Below, piece after piece: positions 33,840 through 42,969 of a stretch of 64,000 nt of DNA. A program made the translations under genes and the position numbers. Origin of the DNA: Methylomicrobium sp051061015 (GTDB lineage: Bacteria; Pseudomonadota; Gammaproteobacteria; Methylococcales; Methylomonadaceae); assembly GCA_051061015.1 (NCBI GenBank), contig JBPFEG010000088.1, forward strand, positions 248,001 to 312,000, in the 5' to 3' direction. Each line of letters opens with the position of its first letter. Within the stretch, counting starts at the first letter, position 1. Below the pieces are notes generated by a model that worked only from the letters and a program-made list of their open reading frames with translations, searched no databases and was not told where the DNA came from.

Positions 33840-35000
33840 TCAGAAGAGTTGTTTCCGCAAAGACGTCAGCATATTTTGATGCGTGCCGAAATAGGCATTT
33901 CTGCTTGCCAAATACTGTTGATAAGCGTGGGAAATGTTCTGGGGAGTAATCCGACTCCCGAAATCACTCTCAGGCTGATGCTTATAAATCGCATCGAAAA
34001 TCATATTTCCGAATTCATAATTGAAATGCTCGGGGTCCTGCCAATACACCGCGCTGTTCTTCGTGATTATCTCGGCGGTCATATCGTTATACCGGGTGAA
34101 CTCCCAAAGTTCCGTTTTGCCGCCTTCCTGTTCGACCAATGAGGCAATCGCGGCAAGCCCCGACCAATACGATTGGTACGCCCCGCAAACGGCATCTAGT
34201 TCCAGCCAAAGCGCATGTTTCGGGTAGGCAAACAAGGTCAGTTCAATGCCTTTCTGTTTTGCGAGGCGGATGATATGGCGCAAGCCTTCCAGATCGAGAG
34301 AGGTGTCGGCTTTGGGCAAGGCATCGGCCAGCACGACCGGCGCGGGCATGGACTGCCTCAAAGCGGTTAAATCGCAGCGCTGTTTTTTTAGCCTCTCATT
34401 GAAAAACTGGCGGAATTGAGCATCCACTCCGGGCAATCCGCGGATGTAATAATACATGCCCTCGCGTGTGTGGCTCGGACTGTTTTTGCGCTGCTCTTTG
34501 ACCGTGCTGATCGATGCGGAAATCGCCTTCAGCGATAATAACAATTTGCTTTCCGAAAACTCCTCAATTTCAGGCAGCTTGCCCTTGCAATCGATGCGCG
34601 GCATAGTGCCCGGCGTTATCCCGATGATCACTCGTTTTACGTCGGTCGACTCGATCGCGTAATCGTAATAACACAGAACGCGCTCCCAGCCGGCGCCGGC
34701 AATTCCGAAATTATAGCCCGCCAGTTTGCCGTGATCTGTAAATTCCGTATGGGTCGGATCAAAACCGATTTCCGAAAACGAACTCCCGAAAATCAGCGCA
34801 TCCGGCTGTTCCCGTACGATGATCATCGGCTTCACATGCCGTTCGAAACGCCGCATTTTGGTTTTGATCTTGTTCAATCCTTCGATTTCGAAGTCCCGGT
34901 AATACCAGAAAGGGTCCACCACCCGATTGACCGTAGCGATTACCGCAAGAATCAGGCCGATACTGATCAGCAATGACAAGGTAAAGCGTTTCGGCTGCAT
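33840..35000 (-). CDS. SGNH-like partner protein of the MBOAT acyltransferase
   Basis: A protein of about 386 residues with an N-terminal membrane anchor (LSLLISIGLILAVIATVN). The periplasmic part has FGSSFSEIGF (a Ser block like SGNH block I) and DPEHFNYEFG near the end (the Asp-His pair). This resembles DltD/AlgJ-like SGNH proteins that pair with MBOAT acyltransferases. It starts at the ATG at 35000, overlapping the MBOAT stop region; an in-frame ATG 12 codons earlier is also open. The acyl acceptor is unknown. Confidence 0.65.
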   Translation of the reverse strand: MQPKRFTLSLLISIGLILAVIATVNRVVDPFWYYRDFEIEGLNKIKTKMRRFERHVKPMIIVREQPDALIFGSSFSEIGFDPTHTEFTDHGKLAGYNFGIAGAGWERVLCYYDYAIESTDVKRVIIGITPGTMPRIDCKGKLPEIEEFSESKLLLSLKAISASISTVKEQRKNSPSHTREGMYYYIRGLPGVDAQFRQFFNERLKKQRCDLTALRQSMPAPVVLADALPKADTSLDLEGLRHIIRLAKQKGIELTLFAYPKHALWLELDAVCGAYQSYWSGLAAIASLVEQEGGKTELWEFTRYNDMTAEIITKNSAVYWQDPEHFNYEFGNMIFDAIYKHQPESDFGSRITPQNISHAYQQYLASRNAYFGTHQNMLTSLRKQLF

Positions 35001-35001
35001 G

Positions 35002-36561
35002 TCAGAATTGGAAATAGATGAATTCGCTGATTTCATTCAGCGACAGGATGCCGAGCGTTGCAAGAGTCACGGTGAGACCTAACCACACGCCGGCGGGCCG
35101 CCACTGCCACCAGGTCTGCCGGCTTTGGCCTGGCTCGATCATGCCGAGCGCGGGCTGATAGCGCTCCATAATTTGCTGGGTATTCGGCAACAGCCAGACA
35201 ATACACAGGCAAATCAGAATTCGGATCGGCTCTTTGGCCGCGTTGAAGGTATCGGTATTACGAAACTCGATACCCTGTAAATTCAGCGTTTCGACAATTT
35301 TGCCCAATCCGTGTTGCCATTTTGACGGAATCACAATGCCCTGCTGCCCGACCATTCCTTCCAGCAGAAGCAGCGCTGCATTGACATTTTCGGCCCGAAA
35401 AAACACCCAGGCCACAACGACGGCAAGAAACGTCAACAGCAACGCGAGTTTATCGTAGATCACGGCGGGAAGGCAGGCGGTCGCCCATCTTTTTAAAACG
35501 CTGTCGCGCCACTGATGATTAATTACTAAATACAGGCCATGCAGGCCTCCCCATAGAATATATGTCCAGTTAGCTCCGTGCCATGCCCCGCCGAGCACCA
35601 TTGTGGTCAGCAAATTCAGATAGCGCCAGAGCGGGCCGCGCCGGTTTCCTCCGAGCGGAATATAGAGATAATCGCGAAGGAATCTCGACAGGGTCATATG
35701 CCAGCGCCGCCAGAATTCGATGATACTGGCAGACTTGTACGGCGAATTAAAATTCAGCGGCAGTTTGATCCCGAATAAGAGCGAGATCCCGATTGCCATG
35801 TCGGAATAAGCAGAAAAATCGAAATACAGCTGAAAGCTGTACGATAATGCGCCGCCCCAGGCATCAAGCAAAGCCAGAGGCTGCCCCTTGGCCGCCGCAT
35901 CAAACACCGGCCGGGCATATACCGCCATCTCGTCAGCGAGCAGCAATTTCTTGAACAGGCCGATAAAAAAAATCGACAACCCGACCGCTTGATTTTCCCA
36001 GTTGACTCGATATATGGCAGGCCGGGCAAATTGTGACATCATTTCTTTATGGTGCAGCACCGGGCCTGCGATCAAATGCGGAAAATAGGTCACAAACAGC
36101 GCATAATGCAAGGGCCGGAATTCTTTCGCATGCCCCTGATAGGCGTCGGCAAGGAATGCTAACTGGGTAAACGTGAAAAATGAAATGCCAAGAGGCAGAA
36201 CAATTTCGGGTATCGGGATCGGGTTCTCTACAAAATAATTCAGATTACCGATCAAAAAGCCCAAATATTTATAATAACCGAGCAAGCAGAGATTAGCCGT
36301 GACGCCGGCTATGAAAATAGCCTTAGCCCATCCGGTAGATCTGGCTTTCATTAGGGCAATCTGTTTACCGATCTGAAAGTTGAATCCGATCGAAAACAGC
36401 AACAGCAACAGATAATTCGGATTCCACCAGCCGTAAAATGCCAGAGAAGCGAGGGTCAGCCAGGCGGCGGCCAGATAGTGGCTGCGTTTGCCGATCAGAA
36501 AAAATATAATCAACGTGATCGGGAGAAACCCGAAAATGAAGGGATAGGAATTGAAAAGCAA
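35002..36561 (-). CDS. MBOAT family membrane-bound O-acyltransferase
   Basis: A 519-residue multi-helix membrane protein. The conserved MBOAT stretch is clear: SFFTFTQLAFLAD, FPHLIAGPVLHH, FDFSAYSDMAIGISLLFGI, NFNSPYKSASIIEFWRRWHMTLSRFLRDY, and the catalytic His in LLTTMVLGGAWHGANWTYILWG. It is of the AlgI/DltB/PatA type that passes an acyl group, often acetate, across the membrane to a polysaccharide. It overlaps the SGNH-like gene and so acts with it. No alginate genes are near, so the target is probably another surface glycan. Confidence 0.9.
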   Translation of the reverse strand: MLFNSYPFIFGFLPITLIIFFLIGKRSHYLAAAWLTLASLAFYGWWNPNYLLLLLFSIGFNFQIGKQIALMKARSTGWAKAIFIAGVTANLCLLGYYKYLGFLIGNLNYFVENPIPIPEIVLPLGISFFTFTQLAFLADAYQGHAKEFRPLHYALFVTYFPHLIAGPVLHHKEMMSQFARPAIYRVNWENQAVGLSIFFIGLFKKLLLADEMAVYARPVFDAAAKGQPLALLDAWGGALSYSFQLYFDFSAYSDMAIGISLLFGIKLPLNFNSPYKSASIIEFWRRWHMTLSRFLRDYLYIPLGGNRRGPLWRYLNLLTTMVLGGAWHGANWTYILWGGLHGLYLVINHQWRDSVLKRWATACLPAVIYDKLALLLTFLAVVVAWVFFRAENVNAALLLLEGMVGQQGIVIPSKWQHGLGKIVETLNLQGIEFRNTDTFNAAKEPIRILICLCIVWLLPNTQQIMERYQPALGMIEPGQSRQTWWQWRPAGVWLGLTVTLATLGILSLNEISEFIYFQF

Positions 36562-36603
36562 TTTTCAGGGCCTCTTGGATAAACCGGAGATTTTTTCAAC
36601 CGG

Positions 36604-38076
36604 CTAGGCGGTCAGTAACTCAGCACTATTATATTCAAGACCTAAATACCGCATTTTTTCAAGGGCATAGGATTCAAGCGCGCGTACCATCGATTTATCG
36701 GCTGACTCGTCGTTTTTCAATTCCGCGAGACGGGTAAAGTACTGATCAAACGTAATGCCTGCGCCTGGCTTGCATCCGCTCAGCCGGTCGATGCAAAATT
36801 GCTGCCAGCGCCCCGCCTCTTCGCTATTCAGCGACTCCGGATAATTTCTCGCACGGTAACGGAACAGCATTTCGGACAGACGCGGGTCGGCAAACGTGAG
36901 CGTCGTCTCGACAAGTTGTTCCGGCGACATCGAGCGGAGGCGAGTCATTTTGCGCTTGTCTTCATCCGAAAAAAAACCGCCCTGATAGATCGCAAGGTCA
37001 GGGTCCGGTTCGGCTTCAAAGTCTGGCGGGACACTGAATACCTGTACGATTTTTTCCGCCAGCGCCACCGCTGCTCTGATTTTTGTGATATTCGCCCGGC
37101 AGGTTGCCAAATCGATCGACAGGCGTCCGGCGTCTTGCGTACGAATCACCGAAACAGGGGCCAAAACCGGGCATTTGTTCAGATGAACGGTCTTGAGCGG
37201 AATTCTTGCGGAGCCTTCGGGCAAATCCGCCGTTGCAGTAAAAATACGCTGGCGAATTTCCTCTGCGGACAGTTCGAGCATCGGCCCGGGATCGTTCGAT
37301 AAATCATAGACGATTACACCGTTGCTGTTGGTCGGATGCCAAGCCACCGGCAGCACAACAGCCAGACAATGCCGGCTTGAAGGATACTTGCTCGAAACGT
37401 GGACGACGGGCTCAAAGCTGCCAATCTGCAGCAATTTCAGCGCTTCCGTTTTGACGCGATGATGGCACAGGAACTGGTACAGCTTCGGCTGCACCTTGCG
37501 GATCAATTGCGCGAGAGCAATCGTCGCCTGCACATCCGACAAGGCATCGTGCGCGGCTTCGTGGACAAGCCCATTAGCTACGGTCAAACGATCGAGGCGA
37601 ATCGTCGGCGTACCGTCTTCATTAAACGGCCATGCCAGTCCCTCCGGACGCAACGCCCGCGCCGCCCTGACCACATCGATCAAATCCCAGCGGCTATTGC
37701 CCTGCTGCCATTCCCGAGCATAGGGATCGTAAAAATTCCGGTAAAGACAGTTGCGAGTGACTTCGTCGTCGAAGCGTAACGTGTTGTAGCCCAAGGTACA
37801 GGTATTTGGCCGCGCAATCTCCTGATGTATCAGGCGGATAAACTCGGCTTCACAAATACCTTTCTGTTCAGCTAATTGAGGCGTGATGCCGGTAATCAGG
37901 CAGGCATCGGGATGCGGCAGACTGTCATCTGTCGGCTTCAGGTAGACGACTAAGGGATCGCCGATCGGATTGAAGTCCAGATCGGTACGGACGCCTGCGA
38001 ACTGAACAGGACGGTCCCGTCGCGGGTCCGTACCGAACGTTTCGTAGTCGTGCCAATAAAAGGAATGTTCCGTCAC
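36604..38076 (-). CDS. sbcB: Exodeoxyribonuclease I
   Basis: A 490-residue 3'-5' single-strand DNA exonuclease of the DEDDh type, with roles in recombination and mismatch repair. Exo I motif is FYWHDYETFGTDPRRDRP, then LGYNTLRFDDEVTRN for Exo II and HEAAHDALSDVQATIALA for Exo III. The C-terminal SH3-like and helical extension of ExoI is present (AGRWQQFCIDRL). Length is about right for E. coli ExoI (475). Confidence 0.94.
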   Translation of the reverse strand: MTEHSFYWHDYETFGTDPRRDRPVQFAGVRTDLDFNPIGDPLVVYLKPTDDSLPHPDACLITGITPQLAEQKGICEAEFIRLIHQEIARPNTCTLGYNTLRFDDEVTRNCLYRNFYDPYAREWQQGNSRWDLIDVVRAARALRPEGLAWPFNEDGTPTIRLDRLTVANGLVHEAAHDALSDVQATIALAQLIRKVQPKLYQFLCHHRVKTEALKLLQIGSFEPVVHVSSKYPSSRHCLAVVLPVAWHPTNSNGVIVYDLSNDPGPMLELSAEEIRQRIFTATADLPEGSARIPLKTVHLNKCPVLAPVSVIRTQDAGRLSIDLATCRANITKIRAAVALAEKIVQVFSVPPDFEAEPDPDLAIYQGGFFSDEDKRKMTRLRSMSPEQLVETTLTFADPRLSEMLFRYRARNYPESLNSEEAGRWQQFCIDRLSGCKPGAGITFDQYFTRLAELKNDESADKSMVRALESYALEKMRYLGLEYNSAELLTA

Positions 38077-38090
38077 GCCTTACGAATAAA

Positions 38091-38486
38091 TTATTGAGTC
38101 GCAGCAAGCGCTTTAAACAAATCAGTGCGGCTGATGACCCCGACCAGTTCACCATCTTCAAAAACAGGAAAACTTCTAACCGGCAATTTTTGGAATTTTT
38201 CGGCCAGATCGACGATGCTGGTATTGGCGTCTACCGTAATCGGGTTTCTAGTCATATAATCGCCGACTTTACCGCTCATGCCCTGATTATAAACCGTGTC
38301 CAGAAAAACTTTCATCCCATCCATTTCGGAAAACATGCCTAACAAATGATCTTTATCGTCCAAAACGGGGGCACAAGTGATCTTATGATCGAGCATGATC
38401 TTTATCGCATCAATCACACTGTGATCTTGGGTCAACGTGACCATGTGTTTGGTCATATAGTCGGCTATTGATATTTTAGTTAGCAT
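38091..38486 (-). CDS. CBS-domain pair protein
   Basis: A 131-residue protein made of two CBS motifs (about residues 8-60 and 75-128): IADYMTKHMVTLTQDHSVIDAIKIM and YMTRNPITVDANTSIVDLAEKFQ. Paired CBS domains bind adenine nucleotides or SAM and regulate partner proteins. No partner domain is fused. It lies 14 bases upstream of sbcB, in the same direction. Confidence 0.9.
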   Translation of the reverse strand: MLTKISIADYMTKHMVTLTQDHSVIDAIKIMLDHKITCAPVLDDKDHLLGMFSEMDGMKVFLDTVYNQGMSGKVGDYMTRNPITVDANTSIVDLAEKFQKLPVRSFPVFEDGELVGVISRTDLFKALAATQ

Positions 38487-38571
38487 AACGAACTCCTTAT
38501 TTTCAGAATTGTTATAATTTTCAGCTTATCCGTATCGAAACCAAGACGCTATGCATTCAACCGCGGCAAGG

Positions 38572-38757
38572 CTATTGGATAGAAGTCTGCTCGGCCTCGA
38601 GTTTTTTTCTTTTATCGCATTTTTCAACGCAAACGCATGATCCGGAATTCAATCCGCCGCAGGAACCTTTGATCGCGCGCCGTCCGAACATTACTCCGAT
38701 CGCCATTAAAATGACTACCGCCAGCATGAGCGCAAATGTCACTAAAAAATAAGTCAT
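38572..38757 (-). CDS. nqrM: Na+-NQR maturation protein NqrM
   Basis: A 61-residue protein with one N-terminal helix (FALMLAVVILMAIGVMF) then GRRAIKGSCGGLNSG and the Cys cluster SCVCVEKCDKRKKLE. These are hallmarks of NqrM (DUF539), which delivers iron for the NqrD/E iron-sulfur centre. The ATG at 38757 is chosen since the conserved MTYFL start is there; upstream codons are not similar to the family. It is separated from nqrF by a DUF2845 gene and a terminator, so it probably has its own promoter. Confidence 0.9.
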   Translation of the reverse strand: MTYFLVTFALMLAVVILMAIGVMFGRRAIKGSCGGLNSGSCVCVEKCDKRKKLEAEQTSIQ

Positions 38758-38961
38758 ACCAAAATCTCTAGAAATCAACGAATCCCATTTCAGGGCGGGC
38801 AAAACCCAAACCTGAATTGAGTGAATAATACCGCTTACTGAAGTTTGACGCCATCAAAATGGCCTCCGTCACTCAAAAGGACCGGCCATAAGCTCAAAAG
38901 TTTAGTTCTCAGCCGATTTTTTCGATAATCGTAATAAGTTCAAACGGAAGCCTTCGATTTT

Positions 38962-39357
38962 TTATCTCCCCCGCTTCAAATCCCTTATTTCAACCAATAT
39001 GCCATTTTCAAAACGGAGTAATTCTTTGATTCGGTTTCTACCAAAATTATAAATCCACTCTTCGACCTGAACTTCTTCATACTGTTCAATGTCGAGCGTG
39101 CGGCGCGGATGATGCAGGATGTTCCCGACGATCTTGCTACGGTAGGAAATTGACTCCGGTTCGCCACAAATTTCCACTACCTTGTATTTATCGTCCCCGA
39201 GCTCGATTATGTTGCTGCCGCAGCGCATCGTGGAAATGCTGAACGCCGTATTGGCCTGCATCAGAAGAAGCAGGAGAAGCAGGCTTCTAAAACCAAAACA
39301 ACTGCTTTTTTTAAGACAGGGCTTGCTTGCAGGAAAGAACCAATAGGTCATAAACAT
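38962..39357 (-). CDS. DUF2845 family protein
   Basis: About 131 residues, with a hydrophobic signal-like start (FRSLLLLLLLMQANTAFS). The mature part MRCGSNIIELGDDKYKVVEICGEPESI, then YEEVQVEEWIYNFGRNRIKELL, is characteristic of DUF2845 (a small beta-rich periplasmic family). Function unknown. The ATG at 39357 (or 39351) is chosen, as upstream residues overlap the nqr terminator. It sits between nqrF and nqrM. Confidence 0.7.
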   Translation of the reverse strand: MFMTYWFFPASKPCLKKSSCFGFRSLLLLLLLMQANTAFSISTMRCGSNIIELGDDKYKVVEICGEPESISYRSKIVGNILHHPRRTLDIEQYEEVQVEEWIYNFGRNRIKELLRFENGILVEIRDLKRGR

Positions 39358-39441
39358 GACGACAAACCACTCCAAAATAGCTAAGGATAAGGGCCGGCTG
39401 AGACAAAAATTTCGGTGTCGGCATCTTTTTGAGAAAGCATC

Positions 39442-39492
39442 AAAAACAACAAAGCCCTCTTCCGCAAGGCGAGCCTCGCGAAAGAGGGCCGG
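39442..39492 (-). terminator. Terminator of the nqr operon
   Basis: On the minus strand a long stem (GCCCTCTTTCGCGAGG / CCTTGCGGAAGAGGGC) is followed by TTTGTTGTTTTT. It lies about 10 bases after the nqrF stop and explains why the downstream DUF2845 and nqrM genes may be separately expressed. Confidence 0.7.
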
Positions 39493-39502
39493 AAGGCCTT
39501 TT

Positions 39503-40723
39503 TTAGCCGCCGAAGTCATCAAGCATGATGTTCTCGGGCTCAACGCCGTTATCGAGCAACATCTTGATTACCGCGGAGTTCATCATCGGCGGACCGCACA
39601 TGTAAAACTCGCAGTCTTCCGGTGCCGGATGATTCTTCAGATAGTTTTCATACAATACGTTATGGATGAAGCCGGTATAGCCGGTCCAATTGTCTTCCGG
39701 CAACGGATCCGACAACGCGACGTGCCAGGTGAAGTTCGGATTTTCCTTCGCCAGCATGTCGAAATCCTCGACATAAAACATTTCGCGCTTGCTCCGTGCG
39801 CCGTACCAGAAGGTCATCTTGCGCTTCGACTTCAAGCGGCGCAATTGGTCGAAGATGTGCGAACGCATTGGTGCCATGCCCGCGCCGCCGCCGACAAAGA
39901 CCATTTCGGCGTCGGTATCCTTCGCGAAAAACTCACCGTATGGGCCAGAAACGATACATTTATCGCCCGGTTTCAGGCTGAAGATGTAGGACGACATCTT
40001 GCCCGGCGGCACGCTTTCGTCCGCTCTCGGCGGCGGGGTCGCGATCCGCACGTTCAGCATGATTTCCTTTTCTTCCGGATAGCTCGCCATCGAATACGCG
40101 CGCAGGACCGGCTCCTTCACATCGGAAACGTAGCGCCACAGATTGTATTTATCCCAATCTTCATGGAAACGCTCTTCGATCACGTAGTCCTTATAATTGA
40201 CCACATGCGGCGGACATTCGATCTGAATATATCCGCCGGCGCGATAGTTGATCGCTTCACCGGGAGGCAATTCGAGCACCAATTCCTTAATGAAAGTCGC
40301 CACGTTGTTGTTCGACTTGACCGTGCATTCCCATTTCTTCACGCCGAACACCGAGTCTTCGACTTCGACGTCCATGTCATGCTTGACACTGACCTGACAG
40401 GCAAGGCGCTCGCCGCATGCTGCTTCGCGCTTGGTGATATGGGTCAATTCGGTCGGCAGGATTTCGCCGCCGCCGGAGTTGACTATTACCTTGCACTGGC
40501 CGCAGGTACCGCCGCCGCCGCAGGCCGAAGAAACGAACAAACCATTATCGGCCAGAGCAGTCAACAATTTGGCGCCGACCGGCACATGAATTTTCTTTTC
40601 GTCATTGATCAGGATCTCCACATCGCCTTCGGCCACGAGCTTCTTTTTCGCGCCGATAATCACGAATACGAGCGCAATCACCAGCGCCGTAAAGATGATA
40701 ATCCCTAATAAAATATCCAGCAT
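39503..40723 (-). CDS. nqrF: Na+-NQR subunit F (NADH dehydrogenase)
   Basis: The NADH-oxidising subunit, 406 residues. An N-terminal membrane helix (DILLGIIIFTALVIALVFVIIG) is followed by a 2Fe-2S ferredoxin domain with SACGGGGTCGQC and later ERLACQ. The FAD domain has RAYSMASYPEE, and the NADH domain GGGAGMAPMRSHIFDQL and YMCGPPMMN. Electrons pass from NADH through FAD and the 2Fe-2S centre to the other subunits. It is the last gene of the operon, 10 bases after nqrE. Confidence 0.97.
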   Translation of the reverse strand: MLDILLGIIIFTALVIALVFVIIGAKKKLVAEGDVEILINDEKKIHVPVGAKLLTALADNGLFVSSACGGGGTCGQCKVIVNSGGGEILPTELTHITKREAACGERLACQVSVKHDMDVEVEDSVFGVKKWECTVKSNNNVATFIKELVLELPPGEAINYRAGGYIQIECPPHVVNYKDYVIEERFHEDWDKYNLWRYVSDVKEPVLRAYSMASYPEEKEIMLNVRIATPPPRADESVPPGKMSSYIFSLKPGDKCIVSGPYGEFFAKDTDAEMVFVGGGAGMAPMRSHIFDQLRRLKSKRKMTFWYGARSKREMFYVEDFDMLAKENPNFTWHVALSDPLPEDNWTGYTGFIHNVLYENYLKNHPAPEDCEFYMCGPPMMNSAVIKMLLDNGVEPENIMLDDFGG

Positions 40724-40733
40724 TAGATTACCC

Positions 40734-41342
40734 TTACAGTTGGATTCCGGAGAAAGCCATGAAGCCGAGAGACATCAGACCCGCAGTAATAAAAGTGATG
40801 CCCAGGCCTTGCAGACCGGCGGGAATATCACTGTATTTGAGTTTTTCCCGCACGCCGGCCATGACCGTAATTGCGAGCGCCCAGCCCAATCCGCTGCCAA
40901 CGCCATAGGTGACGCTTTCGCCCAGGTTGTAGTCGCGTTCGATCATGAACAGACTGCCGCCGAGAATCGCGCAGTTTACCGTGATCAACGGCAGAAACAC
41001 ACCCAGTGCATGGTAAAGAGCCGGAAAAAACTTATCCAGAATCATCTCGAGGATTTGCACCAGCGCCGCGATCATACCGATACAGCTCAATAAGGCCAGA
41101 AAGCTCAGATCGACGCCGGTGATCCCGATTGAAGCCAGGGCATTTTCCTTCAATACCGCATGATAAACGAGGTTGTTGGCCGGAACGGTAATCGCTTGCA
41201 CGATCATCACCGCAATACCGAGGCCCATTGCGGTCGAAATTTTCTTCGATACTGCAATAAAGGTACACATGCCCAAAAAGAAGGACAGGGCCAGGTTTTC
41301 AATGAAAACCGATTTTACGAATAAACTGATATATGCTTCCAT
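40734..41342 (-). CDS. nqrE: Na+-NQR subunit E
   Basis: A 202-residue membrane subunit with six helices (SLFVKSVFIENLALSFFLGMCTFIA start; GVFLPLITVNCAILGGSLFM). With NqrD it forms the intramembrane iron-sulfur centre; the two conserved Cys, one in FLGMCTF and one in TVNCAI, are present. Starts one base after the end of nqrD, showing coupled translation. Length is normal. Confidence 0.96.
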   Translation of the reverse strand: MEAYISLFVKSVFIENLALSFFLGMCTFIAVSKKISTAMGLGIAVMIVQAITVPANNLVYHAVLKENALASIGITGVDLSFLALLSCIGMIAALVQILEMILDKFFPALYHALGVFLPLITVNCAILGGSLFMIERDYNLGESVTYGVGSGLGWALAITVMAGVREKLKYSDIPAGLQGLGITFITAGLMSLGFMAFSGIQL

Positions 41343-42037
41343 TAGTGGTGCCCTCCTTCACCGTGAGCTATCGACATGATTTTGTAATCGACCGTTTCGC
41401 GCTGGTTCGGCTTCCATTGACGCACGCCCCAGATAATCAGGCCGATAATGAAGAACGCACTGGGCGGCAACAACATCAAACCATTGGGATCGTACCAGCC
41501 GCCGTCTTTGGTCAGTTTCAGAATTTCGATCCCGAGCAGTTTGCCGGAACCCAGAATTTCCCGGAAGAACGCAACGGTGACCAGGATCAAGCTGTAACCC
41601 AGACCGTTACCGATACCGTCCCAGAAGCTTTCGAGCGGCGGATTCTTCATTGCATAACCTTCGGCGCGCCCCATTACGATACAGTTCGTGATGATCAGGC
41701 CAACGAAGACCGACAGTTGCTTGCTGACGTCAAACGCAAACGCTTTCAGAAGCTGATCGACCACGATCACGAGCGACGCGATAATCGTCATCTGCACGAT
41801 AATCCGGATGCTGGCCGGAATATGATTCCGGATCGCGCTGATCGCCGCGCTTGAAAACGCGGTCACCAACGTCAACGCCAGCGCCATGATCAGCGAAGTC
41901 GACATTTTCGATGTCACCGCCAACGCCGAACAAATCCCCAAAACCTGTAAAGTGATCGGGTTGTTTTCGACCAGCGGCGTGGTCAAAACCTTTTTGGTTT
42001 CGCTATTTAGTCCCGCTTTATCTAATATTGCACTCAT
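41342..42037 (-). CDS. nqrD: Na+-NQR subunit D
   Basis: A 231-residue membrane subunit. Conserved blocks are NNPITLQVLGICSALAVT and FVGLIITNCIVMGRAEGYAM, each bearing one of the two Cys that hold the intramembrane 2Fe-2S. It overlaps nqrC by four bases and touches nqrE. The length is slightly longer at the C-terminus than the usual 210. Confidence 0.95.
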   Translation of the reverse strand: MSAILDKAGLNSETKKVLTTPLVENNPITLQVLGICSALAVTSKMSTSLIMALALTLVTAFSSAAISAIRNHIPASIRIIVQMTIIASLVIVVDQLLKAFAFDVSKQLSVFVGLIITNCIVMGRAEGYAMKNPPLESFWDGIGNGLGYSLILVTVAFFREILGSGKLLGIEILKLTKDGGWYDPNGLMLLPPSAFFIIGLIIWGVRQWKPNQRETVDYKIMSIAHGEGGHH

Positions 42038-42969
42038 GACTTAGCCCCTTGATTCGCTCTAACTTTGCTCAGATATTTAGAAAAGCCTTCTTTACTCATC
42101 CAATATCTGATCAGATTGGTCACGCCGGTACTGGTCAGGGTCGCACCCGCCAGACCATCAACCTGATGTTCTGAACCCGGTTTGCTGGTATCGACAGTAC
42201 CCTTGATCAGGCTCAGCGCAGGTTCACCGATATCGGCTTCGGCGATCAGACCTTTTTCCATTGACGGCTGATCGGTTACTGCGTAGACCTTCTTGCCTTT
42301 CCACAAGGCGCGCCAGTTCGGGTTCACGACTTCACCGCCCAGGCCCGGAGTTTCCGCTTGATCATAAAAGTTGATGCTTTGCACGGTTTGACCGTCCGGA
42401 TCGAGCGACAAAAAGCCGTACAGGGTTGACCACAGACCATAACCGCTGACCGGCAGAATCACCGATTTCAGCGCGCCGCCTTCCTTGACCAGGAAGACTT
42501 TGGCCAATTTTGCCTTCACCCGGATATGTGCAATATCTTTATCCTTTGGAATCGCAACGCTTTGCGCTGGATCCTTCGCAGCCTTGCGTTGATCATACGC
42601 ATTGGCGTCGATGTTTTCGACGTAATCGCCGGTTTCCAGATCGACGACTTTGGCCTCAATCTTGTCCGCGAACGCTTTGTCGATATCCATACCCTCTTCG
42701 AGCAGGCCGGCGACGTCGAGGATGTTCTTCTTCATGTCCAGATCTTTGTTATAGATCTGCAACGGTTTCAATGCGACGGCCGAGAACGACACCAGGATCG
42801 CGCAGATAAAGCACAAGGACAACGCGATCGCGATAGTCTTTTCCAGACTATCGTTGCCCATCGCCAGGACTTTGTCTTTATAGATGATAAATTTACGATA
42901 TGACTCGTACTCATTCAGCTTATTGCAAACCTTTTCCAGATGTTTGCATTGCTTTTGTTGATTAGGCAT
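42034..42969 (-). CDS. nqrC: Na+-NQR subunit C
   Basis: Periplasmic FMN-carrying subunit with one membrane helix (IAIALSLCFICAILVSFSAVAL). The covalent FMN site is the Thr in DGLAGATLTSTGVT. The long frame has 311 residues and begins with a 36-residue hydrophilic extension (MPNQQKQCKHLEKV). The usual start would be MGNDSLEKT at 42861, about 275 residues. AAGGA lies about 9 bases before the long start and no good site precedes the short one, so the extension may be real. Confidence 0.9.
   Translation of the reverse strand: MPNQQKQCKHLEKVCNKLNEYESYRKFIIYKDKVLAMGNDSLEKTIAIALSLCFICAILVSFSAVALKPLQIYNKDLDMKKNILDVAGLLEEGMDIDKAFADKIEAKVVDLETGDYVENIDANAYDQRKAAKDPAQSVAIPKDKDIAHIRVKAKLAKVFLVKEGGALKSVILPVSGYGLWSTLYGFLSLDPDGQTVQSINFYDQAETPGLGGEVVNPNWRALWKGKKVYAVTDQPSMEKGLIAEADIGEPALSLIKGTVDTSKPGSEHQVDGLAGATLTSTGVTNLIRYWMSKEGFSKYLSKVRANQGAKS

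Noticed and set aside
39356..40708. A 450-codon plus-strand open frame opposite nqrF
   Set aside because: It mirrors the codon pattern of a certain nqrF gene, has no ribosome site and no recognisable domain.
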